A DNA stretch of 64,000 nucleotides from an uncultured Gemmatimonadota bacterium (GTDB lineage Bacteria; Gemmatimonadota; Gemmatimonadetes; Gemmatimonadales; Gemmatimonadaceae). Positions 23,502 to 32,131 of this stretch are shown piece after piece (within the stretch, counting starts at the first letter, position 1; each line of letters starts with the position of its first letter). Both the position numbers and the translations under genes were made by a program. The stretch is taken from the NCBI GenBank assembly GCA_903882745.1, contig CAIRYG010000014.1, forward strand, positions 244,727-308,726, written 5' to 3'. Below the pieces are notes generated by a model, which saw only the letters and a program-made list of their open reading frames with translations, was not told where the DNA came from and ran no database searches.

Positions 23502-24739
23502 GCTCGGCGGGCGATGCGCGTTCGCCCCTTCCGCGCAATGTGAAGGCCTTGGCGGCGGTGAGTTTCCTCACCGATGTCTCCAGTGAAATGATTTACCCGC
23601 TGCTCCCCGTGTTTTTGACGACCGTGCTCGGTGCCGGTGCGGGGGCGGTGGGCACCATTGAGGGGATCGCCGAGAGCACGGCGGCACTGCTTAAGCTTGC
23701 GAGTGGCTGGTGGAGCGATCGCGTGCGGCGGAAGCCGCTGGTGTTGTTCGGCTATGGGTTGGCCGCCGTTGCTCGGCCGTTGATGGCAATGGCGGGGAGC
23801 GCGGGGCAGGTGCTCGCGGTGCGGATGGCGGACCGCGTGGGAAAAGGGGTGCGCAGCTCACCGCGTGACGCGCTGATTGCCGATGTGGTGGAGACCTCGC
23901 AGCGTGGGCGGGCGTTTGGGGTGCATCGTGCGGCGGACAACGCCGGCGCCGTGCTCGGGCCATTGATTGCGTGGGCTCTGTTGCAGCGGTACTCGATGCC
24001 TGTGCGAACCGTGATGTGGTGGGCGGCAGTGCCGGGCGCGCTCGCGGTGGTGGTCATTGCGGTGTGGGTGCGGGAGGGCGCGCGGGAGGGGGCGCGGAGC
24101 GCGGCTGCCAAGCCGATGCGCGCGGCTGCCAAGCCGATGCTCGCGCCGCCGCAGACGATCAGCGGGGAGTTCTGGCGCTATCTCGCCGTGCTGCTGTTAT
24201 TCACGCTCGGGAACTCGTCGGACGCGTTTTTGTTGTTGCGCGCCACGCAGCTTGGTGTGCCGGTGGCATGGATTCCCGTGTTGTGGGCGTGCCTCAGTGT
24301 GGTGAAGTCGGCGTCGAGCATTCCTGGGGGAACGCTCAGTGATCGGGTGGGCCGCAAGCCGCTGATTATAGGCGGGTGGATTGTATACAGTATTGTATAC
24401 ATTTTATTAGCCAAGGCGAACGCCGCCTGGCAGCTCTGGGCGCTGTTTGCGGTGTACGGGGTGTACTTCGGACTCACCGAAGGCGTGGAGAAAGCGATGG
24501 TCGCGGATCTCGTGCCGGCGGAGCGTCGTGGCGCGGCCTACGGGTGGTATAATTTCACCGTCGGGCTGGGGGCGCTGCCAGCGTCGGTGCTGTTCGGTGT
24601 GGTGTGGGAGCGGTGGGGGGCGGCAGCCGCGTTTCAGATGGGCGCCGTGATTGCCGCCCTGGCTGCCGTGGCGATGCTCCTCGTGGTGCGCGAGCCCAAC
24701 GACCGTCCTATCGCCCGTCTTTCGTCCAGATCGCGATAA
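23498..24739 (+). CDS. Major facilitator superfamily transporter
   Basis: A 413-residue protein with about 12 membrane helices. The helix 2-3 loop motif is SGWWSDRVRRKPLVLFGYG, and the second-half copy is GGTLSDRVGRKPLIIGGW. VRMADRVGKGVRSSPRDALI and EGVEKAMVADLVPAERRGAA are typical of a bacterial MFS branch annotated as multidrug or sugar transporters. It contains an exact 21-bp duplication (24101-24139) giving KPMRAAAKPM in the central loop. The tail overlaps the convergent gene by 32 bases. It is the last gene of the coupled sugar cluster. Confidence 0.9.
   Translation: MSSAGDARSPLPRNVKALAAVSFLTDVSSEMIYPLLPVFLTTVLGAGAGAVGTIEGIAESTAALLKLASGWWSDRVRRKPLVLFGYGLAAVARPLMAMAGSAGQVLAVRMADRVGKGVRSSPRDALIADVVETSQRGRAFGVHRAADNAGAVLGPLIAWALLQRYSMPVRTVMWWAAVPGALAVVVIAVWVREGAREGARSAAAKPMRAAAKPMLAPPQTISGEFWRYLAVLLLFTLGNSSDAFLLLRATQLGVPVAWIPVLWACLSVVKSASSIPGGTLSDRVGRKPLIIGGWIVYSIVYILLAKANAAWQLWALFAVYGVYFGLTEGVEKAMVADLVPAERRGAAYGWYNFTVGLGALPASVLFGVVWERWGAAAAFQMGAVIAALAAVAMLLVVREPNDRPIARLSSRSR
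24101..24139 (+). repeat. 18-bp direct duplication, 21-bp period, in the MFS central loop
   Basis: GCGGCTGCCAAGCCGATG occurs at 24101-24118 and 24122-24139, separated by CGC. It is in frame and lies in the cytoplasmic loop between the two six-helix halves. Confidence 0.95.
24381..24401 (+). repeat. AT-rich direct repeat TTGTATACA x2 inside the MFS gene
   Basis: TTGTATACA at 24381-24389 and 24393-24401 with GTA between (12-bp period); each copy holds the palindrome GTATAC. It encodes IVYSIVYI within a helix and is followed by two TTA codons, an AT-rich spot in an otherwise very GC-rich gene. Confidence 0.85.
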
Positions 24740-27200
24740 GTCCGCACCACTTATTGTCCCCCGTGCCGCCGTACTTCAACGGGATGCTCGATGGCCCGCC
24801 GAACACCTCAATCCCGTGCACGTCGCTCGGCGCGGGAAGGAGCTTGAGGTCGATGTGCGGTTGTCCGTCGTCGCCCACGATGCTCTGCATGGGGACCCCG
24901 TCGACCATGATGTTGTAGGGGCAGGGGGCCATGGGGCCCATCAGTGACGGAAGCCGGCCGCGGGACGACTGCGCGACCACCACACCCATGCGCTCGGCCA
25001 CGGTGACGGCAGGCACAGTGGTGAGCATTTGCCAGGTGCTCACCGGGTTTCGCTTGGCGATCTCGGCGGCGGTGATGCTCGCACTCGCCTCGTGGCGGAG
25101 GCGCCGTGTTTCGAACTCGTCGAGTCGTCCCGAGACGCGACGGCTTCCCATGATCCGCACGGTGTCGAGTTGCGGGGGGAGGTTCACGGCGAGGTGAATC
25201 GGCACCGTGTTGCGCCCTGGGCGTGCGAGGAGTGCGAGTTCACCCGCGAGGAAGCCCACGCGTCGCGTGCGGACCGTGACGAGCCCTGGCGGGACGTTGG
25301 CGATGAGCGCGAGTCCTTTGTCGGAGGTGCGAATCCGCATGGTAAAGGTGCCGCTGGTGATGTCGAGGACCACGTCGCCTAGTGGGGCGCCGCCTGGAGC
25401 GGTGACAATGAGCTCGAGGAGCGCGGGGAGGGCGTCGGGGGAGTCGAGGCGGGCGGTGCGCAGTTCGATGTCGGCGGCGCGCACCGATTCGCTGTCGGCA
25501 ATCACAAAGGTCTGGGCGCCGCGGAGACTGTCGGATTCGCTGCGCAGGGTGATCCGCTCGCGCCGCGGTACGCCGCAGAGGCGGTACTGGCCGATATCGC
25601 CGGTGCGGATGGCGACGCCGTCGGCAGACGTGGTGAGTACGCCACCGCTCAGGCTGCGGGTGTCGAGCCAGCTCGCGCTGACGGCGACATCAGGGCGACC
25701 CACGCCGAGTGAGTCGCGCACGAAGCCTATGAGCATGGCGTTCGTGGCGGTGTCGTCGTCGCCAGGGCAGGCCGCGTGCATGACGTCGCGCAGACTCGGG
25801 AGCAGCAGCGTGTCGGCTTTCGTGCCAGCGCGAGCGCGTGCACGCGCCGCAGCGCCAACGGCGAGATCGCGAGTTGAGGGCGGGACGAGGGCGAGCACCA
25901 TGGTCGGGGTTTGGGCGAGTGCCCGATAGGTGCCGGGGAGCACTTGTGGGATGACCACGGTGCCGGCGCTGTCGGCGTGTGCCTCGTAGTCGGTGCCCTC
26001 AAGGGTGACGGTGGCGTCGCGCGCGGGGTGCTGCGGATCGCGGCTTGCGATCGTCACGCGTAGCTCTGGGAGCACGCCGCGGAAGAGTTGCGTACCGTCG
26101 CGCGTAATGGAGACCACTTCGCCGCCGGCAATCCGGAGCGCACGTAAGACGGTGGCGTTGGTGGTGGTCCGGAAGTTCCCCGCGTGTTGGTCGCGCAGCT
26201 GTGATCCCAGTTGCGGGAGGCGGAGGAACCAACGGTTGACGATCCAGTTCCCGCTCGTGAGATGGGTGAACTCGACATGTCCCCCGGGACGGGCATCGTT
26301 GGCGGCCTTGGGGAGTCCGATGTAGCTAAAGTCGAGTGCGCGCAGTTCGGCGGTGGCTCGGTCGACCCAAAAGGTGCCGGCAATATCGTAGACATTGTCG
26401 CGACGCGTGGTCGGCTCAAAGCGCACCCCAATCAACGCCGCGCTGTCGGCGCTGGCGCGTTGCAGGCGCAGGCAGTGTCCGCTCGCGAAGACGTCGCTCA
26501 AGAGCACCTGCGCATCCGGCGCGTGGAACACGGTGCTGTCGCCGCGGTCTATCAGGTAGCCGTTCACGGCGAGGCTGTCGGCGTCCCAGCTGCGGAAGAC
26601 TGTTGTGGTCACGCTCTTGGTGCTGCGTACGGTCTGCTCCGCAATGCGGAGCTCGAGCGGGTCGGTGACGCGCGAATAGGTAATCCATTCCGCGACGAGC
26701 GGGGCGCCTGCGGCCGAGAGCCGAGAGGAGAGCAACGCTTTGCTCGCTTCATTCCACACGGCATAGACCATCTGGCCAGAGTCTGGGCGCAGGTGGCATT
26801 GATCGTTGGTCACGACGCTGATGGCGTCGAGTGCAACAGGGCGCGCGTTGAGGACCATGGTCAGCGTTGCGGTGCTCGACGGCGTCGCCAGGTCGAATGC
26901 CTGGGCGAGCGTTGGGCGAAAGCCAACGCGGAGCGCGCGCGCGCTGTAGCGGCCCGGCCCTGGGGCGGTGAGGGAAAAGTCGCCGCGGCCATTCGTGAGG
27001 GTGCGCTCTACCAACGCACCGGAGCTCGCGAGCAGTTCGACAATCACGCCCGGCGCTCTGGTGACGCTGTCGGGCATGAGCACGGTGCCGCGGAGTTGCT
27101 GTGCACCGAGGAGGCTCGTGGACGCAGCACCCACGCAGACGACGCCGAACAGCAGCGCCGCGAGGGTCCGGATTCGAGCGAGGCGCCAGTGGCCAATCAT
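24708..27200 (-). CDS. Secreted carboxypeptidase-regulatory-like protein with C-terminal TonB-plug-like domain
   Basis: An 830-residue protein with a signal peptide (AALLFGVVCVGAASTSLLGA followed by QQ). A first carboxypeptidase-regulatory beta-sandwich is at about 35-115 (LRGTVLMPDSVTRAPGVIVE, TNGRGDFSLTAPGPGRYSAR). Further copies lie near 390-430, 490-570 and 600-680. The last ~150 residues resemble a TonB-receptor plug: ISVV/VRIMGSRR, RNPVSTWQMLTTVPAVTVAE, APCPYNIMVDGVPM and VHGIEVFGGPSSIPLKYGGT. No beta-barrel follows, so it is not a complete receptor. Such barrel-less proteins are frequent in Gemmatimonadota and Bacteroidota-like genomes; function unknown. It converges with the MFS gene, overlapping 32 bases. 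Confidence 0.8.
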   Translation of the reverse strand: MIGHWRLARIRTLAALLFGVVCVGAASTSLLGAQQLRGTVLMPDSVTRAPGVIVELLASSGALVERTLTNGRGDFSLTAPGPGRYSARALRVGFRPTLAQAFDLATPSSTATLTMVLNARPVALDAISVVTNDQCHLRPDSGQMVYAVWNEASKALLSSRLSAAGAPLVAEWITYSRVTDPLELRIAEQTVRSTKSVTTTVFRSWDADSLAVNGYLIDRGDSTVFHAPDAQVLLSDVFASGHCLRLQRASADSAALIGVRFEPTTRRDNVYDIAGTFWVDRATAELRALDFSYIGLPKAANDARPGGHVEFTHLTSGNWIVNRWFLRLPQLGSQLRDQHAGNFRTTTNATVLRALRIAGGEVVSITRDGTQLFRGVLPELRVTIASRDPQHPARDATVTLEGTDYEAHADSAGTVVIPQVLPGTYRALAQTPTMVLALVPPSTRDLAVGAAARARARAGTKADTLLLPSLRDVMHAACPGDDDTATNAMLIGFVRDSLGVGRPDVAVSASWLDTRSLSGGVLTTSADGVAIRTGDIGQYRLCGVPRRERITLRSESDSLRGAQTFVIADSESVRAADIELRTARLDSPDALPALLELIVTAPGGAPLGDVVLDITSGTFTMRIRTSDKGLALIANVPPGLVTVRTRRVGFLAGELALLARPGRNTVPIHLAVNLPPQLDTVRIMGSRRVSGRLDEFETRRLRHEASASITAAEIAKRNPVSTWQMLTTVPAVTVAERMGVVVAQSSRGRLPSLMGPMAPCPYNIMVDGVPMQSIVGDDGQPHIDLKLLPAPSDVHGIEVFGGPSSIPLKYGGTGDNKWCGLIAIWTKDGR

Positions 27201-27371
27201 GCGTCGAAGCTATCGTCGCTACGGGGCTCCCGCTACTTGAATAGGGCGCTGGAGGGCCCGCCGAGCGTGGGTGGGGGAGTGCCCCGCTGTCGGATACGCG
27301 CGATTTGTCGCATTTTCAGGGAGTTGCCGTTCGGTGCTCGCCATCGCCCACTTCTCGTCCCCCCTCCGACG

Positions 27372-28607
27372 ATGATGTCACGCTCGCTCGTTTTCGCCCT
27401 AGTTGGCGCCCTCAGTCCGCTCACAGCATTGTCGCCGTTGCACGCACAAGGCACCGCGCCACTCGTTGCGGGGAGCGTGCGCCCCGGGATCGAGGTGCTG
27501 CTGACCGACTCGATGCATCTCATTCGCGGGAAGCGGGTTGGGCTGCTGACCAACCATTCGGGACGCGACCGCAAGGGGACGAGCACGATCGACCTGCTGT
27601 TCAAGGCGCCGGGGGTACAGCTGACGGCGCTCTTTGGGCCTGAGCATGGATTGCGCGGGGTGGCGCAGGCGGGCGAAAAGGTCGCGTCGGCGGTAGACGC
27701 TGCGACCGGTGTGCCGATCTATTCGTTGTTCGGCGATGTGGCGGTGCCGACACCAGCGATGCTGCAGAATGTCGATGTGCTGGTGTACGACATTCAGGAT
27801 GTCGGCGCGCGGGTCTACACCTTTGAGTGGACGCTCGCCGATATGGCGGCCGCCGCGGGCAAGACGGTGATTGTGCTTGACCGTCCGAATCCAATTCGTG
27901 CGGACCGGGTCGAGGGAAATATTCTGGATCCGAAGTTCTCGTCGCTCGTGGGCCGACACCCTGTCGCGCTACGCTATGGACTCACCCCGGGCGAGTTGCT
28001 GCGCTATGTGGTGGGCGCAGGCTTGATCAAGGCGGACATTAAGGTTGTGCCGATGCAGGGCTACCGGCGCTCGATGTGGTTTGACGAAACGGGGATTCCG
28101 CGCATCAACCCGTCGCCGAATCTTCGCACGGCGGACTCCGAGCTGCTCTACCCGGGCACGGTGTTCTTTGAGGGAACCAGTGTCACCGAGGGGCGCGGCA
28201 CCGAGGATCCGTTCACCTTGATTGGTGCGTCGTGGATGTCTGATGCGGGCGCAATTGCAGCCGAACTCAACGCGCTGAAGATCCCCGGCGTGCACTTTGA
28301 TTCCACCGCGCGGACGATTGAGGCGGGCTACAAGTTTGCGGGGCAGACGATTCCGATGCTGAAGGTGCGCGTGATCGACCGCAATGCGGTGAAACCGGTG
28401 GACATGGGAGTGCGGATGCTGCGTGCCATCTACGCGCGTCACCCGAAAGACTTTACCTGGAAGGTGTCATCCATTGACCGTTTGGCCGGCACGGACAAAC
28501 TCCGTGCGGCGGTGGAGCAGGGAACGGTGGATGCGCTTCTGGCGAGCTGGAACGCCGAGGCGGTCAACTTTCGTACGACGATTGCACCGTATCTGATTTA
28601 TCGCTGA
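27372..28607 (+). CDS. namZ: Exo-beta-N-acetylmuramidase NamZ family (DUF1343), secreted
   Basis: A 411-residue protein from ATG 27372 with a signal peptide (SLVFALVGALSPLTALSPLH followed by AQG). DUF1343 hallmarks are GIEVLLTDSMHLIRGKRVGL, LLTNHSGRDR, LTALFGPEHGLRG (with the family Glu), DVLVYDIQDVGARVYTF, VLDRPNPI and a tail of GVRMLRAIYARHPKDFTW. NamZ removes terminal MurNAc from peptidoglycan fragments, so it would act in cell-wall recycling outside the inner membrane. It is transcribed alone between a divergent partner and a strong terminator. Confidence 0.92.
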   Translation: MMSRSLVFALVGALSPLTALSPLHAQGTAPLVAGSVRPGIEVLLTDSMHLIRGKRVGLLTNHSGRDRKGTSTIDLLFKAPGVQLTALFGPEHGLRGVAQAGEKVASAVDAATGVPIYSLFGDVAVPTPAMLQNVDVLVYDIQDVGARVYTFEWTLADMAAAAGKTVIVLDRPNPIRADRVEGNILDPKFSSLVGRHPVALRYGLTPGELLRYVVGAGLIKADIKVVPMQGYRRSMWFDETGIPRINPSPNLRTADSELLYPGTVFFEGTSVTEGRGTEDPFTLIGASWMSDAGAIAAELNALKIPGVHFDSTARTIEAGYKFAGQTIPMLKVRVIDRNAVKPVDMGVRMLRAIYARHPKDFTWKVSSIDRLAGTDKLRAAVEQGTVDALLASWNAEAVNFRTTIAPYLIYR

Positions 28608-28623
28608 TGCCGGTGCCTGCACG

Positions 28624-28663
28624 CGAAACGCGGCGTCCCAGCACTCTGGGACGCCGCGTTTCG
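28624..28663. terminator. Bidirectional terminator between namZ and ybdD
   Basis: CGAAACGCGGCGTCCCA (28624-28640) pairs perfectly over 17 bases with 28647-28663 around a 6-nt loop. It lies between two convergent genes and could end both transcripts; the AAA/TTT base pairs supply a short U run in each direction. Confidence 0.85.
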
Positions 28664-28674
28664 TAAATAGCCTG

Positions 28675-28878
28675 TTAGCAGCAGCGACTGCCAGGTCGCG
28701 AATATTTCGCGTCCCACCGTTCCTTCTGGAACTCCGGCTCGCTGAGTGGTGTGATGTCCGGGTGATGCTCCCGCAGGTGCTGTACGTATCCGGCATAGTC
28801 CGGCGCGCCGACGATCGCGCGACACATCCGCACGATCGCCGGGAAGCCGGGCCACTGCAGCACGGTTGAAACGCTCAT
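28675..28878 (-). CDS. ybdD: YbdD/YjiX family (DUF466) small protein
   Basis: A 67-residue protein. The family signatures are plain: IVGAPDYAGYVQHLREHHPD, then PEFQKERWDAKYSRPGSRCC with the terminal Cys pair. In enterobacteria YbdD and YjiX are encoded right after CstA and BtsT and support these pyruvate/peptide transporters. Here two genes stand between cstA and ybdD, but all four are on one strand and tightly spaced. Its ATG overlaps the stop of the S9 peptidase gene by 4 bases. Confidence 0.92.
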   Translation of the reverse strand: MSVSTVLQWPGFPAIVRMCRAIVGAPDYAGYVQHLREHHPDITPLSEPEFQKERWDAKYSRPGSRCC

Positions 28879-31301
28879 TGGCGAACCTTGCTCCCCTTGG
28901 GGCCGATCGTCGATTCAAAGAGACTGAAGATGCGGGTGTACTCGTCGGTCCAGCTTGAGGGGCGCGTGAAGCCGTGGTCCTCGACCGGGTATGGGGCCAG
29001 CGACCATCCCGTCTTCCCGAGCTCAATCAACCGCTGCGTGAGCCGTACGCTGTCTTCGAAATGCACATTGGTGTCCACCATGCCGTGCAGAATCACCAGT
29101 GGATCTTCGAGCCCCTCTGCGAGGAAAATCGGCGAGGAGCGATGGTAGGCGAGGGAATCGTTCTGCGGGAGATTCAGAATCGACCCCGTGTAGCCGTGGT
29201 TGTAGTGCGCCCAGTCGGTCACAGGACGCAGCGCTGCGCCGGCGCCGAAGTACTTAGGCGCGGTAAAGAGTGCCATCAGCGTCATGAAGCCGCCGTAGCT
29301 GCCGCCGTACATGCCGATGCGCTCTGGCGTGATGCCGTAGTTCTTGGTGAGATAAACCGAGGCATCGACCTGATCCTGCAGATCGCGCCCGCCCATCCAG
29401 CGGTAGATCGCGGTACGCCAGTCGCGGCCGTAGCCTGCGCTCGCACGGTAATCGAGATCGATTACCACGTAGCCCTTTGATGCGAGGTACTGGTTGAACA
29501 TGTACTCGCGCGGGTATCCGCTCCAGAAATGGCCAACGTTATGCAGGTAGCCAGCGCCGTGCACAAAGATCACGGCCGCGCCGTTGCTCTTGGCGCCCAC
29601 GTCCTTGGGTCGATAGATGTGCGCTGGAACCTGCGCGCCATCGCTCGCCGGGACAAACACGAGTTCGGGCTTGATCCAGTTGAAGGCAAGCCAGTCGGCG
29701 GTGGGCGACACCGTGAGCTGGGCTCCAGCGGCACCCGCCTTGGCAAGAAACAGATCGGGGGGACGATTCACCGTGCTGTACACGTCTGCGAACTGCTCCT
29801 CGTTCGGCGAGAGTACCGCCTGATGCCCCCCTTCTCCGATGGTGAGCTTGGTGCGCGCGCCACCCGTGATGCTCATCCGGTAGAGGTCTTTGTCGAACGC
29901 CGACACTTCGCTGGAGTGAAAGAAGAAGCTCTGGCGATCGTTGCTCAGCGCGACGTCGTAGATCTCCCACTTGCCGCTAGTGAGCGCCTTGCGGTCGCTG
30001 CCATCGACTGCGGTGCTCCAGAGCTGCGCGTAGCCGGTGGCTTCGCTCACATAAAAGACGCGACGGTCGTTGTCGTAAAATCCGACGCAGCCAGCGCCAC
30101 ACGGGCCAGCGACCCAGGCCGTGTCGCGCAGCACTTCGATGGCCTTGAGTGCGCCGGTCGACCCATCAACCGTGGAGATCTGGCGGGTCTTGAAGTTGCG
30201 CGCCGAGGCGACAACAAGAGCCGCAGTGCCAGCATCGTTCCACCCGACGACGGTGGTGTTCGCGACCGCGGTGTCGCTGTCGATCGTCTTGAGCCATTTC
30301 ACATCGCCGCGCGGGAGTTGCTGAAACCCAATGCGCGTCACGGGCTGGGCATCGCCGACTTTGGTGCGGCTGGGAATGTCTTCCGTGAAGCCGGTGCTGG
30401 TGACGTAGTTCGGCACGATGGTGCGCTGATCAGCGGCGGCGGTGCTGGTGGTGAACAGCACGGCGGTGCCACTGGGACTGACACTCACGTTGGTCACGCG
30501 CTCGCCAGCGTTCAGCGTGATGGTCTTTGGACCGGTCGGACCGCGGACTTCGGCGCGACGAATCGAATCGGCGCGCGCTTGGTCGCGGATCACATCAAAG
30601 AGCTGGCGCTGATCCGCGTCGAGCGCGCCGCGCTGTGTGGTCACCGCCGCACCGCCGGTGGCTCCAGCACCACCGCGTCCGCCCACGGCGGCTCCGCCGC
30701 GGCCGCCCATGGCGGCTCCGCCGCGTCCGCCCAGCGCTGCCGCGGGCGCTCCGCCAGCATCGGCCATCCTGATGTCGGTGAGCTGGCGCGTGAAGCCGGT
30801 GGCGAGCTCTGTGGAGTAGCCGTTCCCGTCGCGCAGGTAGATCACGCTCTTGCTATCGATGCTAAAGCGCGGTGCGGATTCGGCGCCATTGGTCTCGGTG
30901 AGGCGACGGGCAGCACCGCTCTTCGCATCCACGAGATACAGGTCGCCGCGGAAGTCCACCACGCGACGCGACCGATCCGTGCTCCACGCACCAGCGGCGA
31001 GCGCGGGTCCGATTGAGTCCATGTGCGCTTCCGTCACCTGCTCGGCGCGCGCTCCGGCCTGCGCGCGCACGCGGAATGGGCGGAGCTGGTCGCGCCAGTC
31101 GCTGCCGGCCGGGAGCCACTGGAAGTAAATCCATTGGCCATCAGCCGACCAACGGACCTGCGCGGGCTCGCGGCCATAGACCTCGGGGCCGCGCATAATG
31201 TTCTTGATAGAAAAGTCGAATGCCGTCGACTGGGCGCCGAGTGCTCCGGCGGTAATCGCAAGCAGGACGGTGACAGTGCGCGCGCGAGGCAGGAAGGTCA
31301 C
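28875..31301 (-). CDS. Secreted S9-family prolyl oligopeptidase / dipeptidyl peptidase
   Basis: An 808-residue protein with a signal peptide (VTVLLAITAGALGAQST). Residues about 35-540 form the beta-propeller. The C-terminal alpha/beta-hydrolase domain has the nucleophile Ser in MYGGSYGGFMTL, Asp in HGMVDTNVHFEDSV and His in VEDHGFTRP. A Gly-rich insertion with three copies of GGRGGA lies near residues 185-225, between propeller strands. It would cut short peptides in the periplasm or outside. It sits in an operon with cstA (peptide/pyruvate permease family) and ybdD, suggesting that its products feed that transporter. Confidence 0.92.
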   Translation of the reverse strand: MTFLPRARTVTVLLAITAGALGAQSTAFDFSIKNIMRGPEVYGREPAQVRWSADGQWIYFQWLPAGSDWRDQLRPFRVRAQAGARAEQVTEAHMDSIGPALAAGAWSTDRSRRVVDFRGDLYLVDAKSGAARRLTETNGAESAPRFSIDSKSVIYLRDGNGYSTELATGFTRQLTDIRMADAGGAPAAALGGRGGAAMGGRGGAAVGGRGGAGATGGAAVTTQRGALDADQRQLFDVIRDQARADSIRRAEVRGPTGPKTITLNAGERVTNVSVSPSGTAVLFTTSTAAADQRTIVPNYVTSTGFTEDIPSRTKVGDAQPVTRIGFQQLPRGDVKWLKTIDSDTAVANTTVVGWNDAGTAALVVASARNFKTRQISTVDGSTGALKAIEVLRDTAWVAGPCGAGCVGFYDNDRRVFYVSEATGYAQLWSTAVDGSDRKALTSGKWEIYDVALSNDRQSFFFHSSEVSAFDKDLYRMSITGGARTKLTIGEGGHQAVLSPNEEQFADVYSTVNRPPDLFLAKAGAAGAQLTVSPTADWLAFNWIKPELVFVPASDGAQVPAHIYRPKDVGAKSNGAAVIFVHGAGYLHNVGHFWSGYPREYMFNQYLASKGYVVIDLDYRASAGYGRDWRTAIYRWMGGRDLQDQVDASVYLTKNYGITPERIGMYGGSYGGFMTLMALFTAPKYFGAGAALRPVTDWAHYNHGYTGSILNLPQNDSLAYHRSSPIFLAEGLEDPLVILHGMVDTNVHFEDSVRLTQRLIELGKTGWSLAPYPVEDHGFTRPSSWTDEYTRIFSLFESTIGPKGSKVRQ

Positions 31302-32131
31302 GACGTGGGCTCCGCGTGGGCGGGGGTGAAGAGATGTCGAAGGTAGCGCGACGGGTCGTTCAGGAAATCGCGCGTGATGTTCACGTGATCGAGCTCGGCG
31401 AAGGGCACCGGGCGAATCGCTCCTTCGTCGAAGGATATGATGGTCGCGCCGGGGTACGCCAGTAGAATGGGCGAATGTGTGGCAATGATGAACTGCCCGC
31501 CCTGCGCGATGCTCTCCCCCATCATAGCCATCAGGCCGAGGACGCTCTGCGGCGAGAGCGGCGCTTCGGGCTCATCCAGGAGGAAGAGGCCGTTGGGCAC
31601 CAGGCGACTCTGAAAGAGCTTCAGGAAGCTCTGGCCGTGGGAGTTCGCGTCGAGGTCCACGCCGTAGCGCTTGGTCATGTCGGCCAGTGACCCTGCGGCG
31701 GGCATGCGGGCGAGCGCCTTAGCCTGCGCGGAGCGGTCGACGTACTCGCGGTCGATGCGTGCGAGGTCGTCTTCGAATTCCGCGCGCTGCTTGGTCAGCG
31801 CCTTGGTGAAACCGAAAAAATCTTCGGCGCGGAGAAAGAATCCAAGGTGCGCGCGTTTCGTCCAGCGCAGGCGGAACGTGGCACCGAGTACGCGCGCCGC
31901 GGAGAGCGTATGGTCGTGGTCGATGTGACGCGCTCCCACGGTGGGGAGGTGCGTGGCGGCGGCGATGCCTTCGAGCAGGGTGCTCTTGCCCGAGCCATTC
32001 TCCCCGACGAAAAAAGTGACCGGGGAGGTGAACTGGAGTTCGCGTAGCTCACGGACCGCTGGAACGGTGAACGGATACGTGGCCCCGTCCTGCGGGGCCG
32101 TCCGTACCGTCACCGACTCCAGGTGAATCAC
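31298..32131 (-). CDS. AAA-family ATPase (ABC/RecF-like, stand-alone)
   Basis: A 277-residue protein from GTG 32131, which overlaps the cstA stop by 4 bases. Walker A is FFVGENGSGKSTLLEGIAAA (about 40-59). The Walker B/signature region is LFLLDEPEAPLSPQS, followed by IIATHSPILLAYPGATIISF. The ABC-type switch His is present. No membrane or second ATPase domain is seen. Similar small ATPases occur as stand-alone predicted ATPases and in defence or repair contexts. Its place inside the cstA operon is unexplained, and a role in transport is not shown. Confidence 0.88.
   Translation of the reverse strand: MIHLESVTVRTAPQDGATYPFTVPAVRELRELQFTSPVTFFVGENGSGKSTLLEGIAAATHLPTVGARHIDHDHTLSAARVLGATFRLRWTKRAHLGFFLRAEDFFGFTKALTKQRAEFEDDLARIDREYVDRSAQAKALARMPAAGSLADMTKRYGVDLDANSHGQSFLKLFQSRLVPNGLFLLDEPEAPLSPQSVLGLMAMMGESIAQGGQFIIATHSPILLAYPGATIISFDEGAIRPVPFAELDHVNITRDFLNDPSRYLRHLFTPAHAEPTS

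Noticed and set aside
26211..27371. N-terminal extension of NamZ reaching back into the preceding gene
   Set aside because: It lies antisense to the carboxypeptidase-regulatory protein; the signal peptide at 27372 marks the real start.
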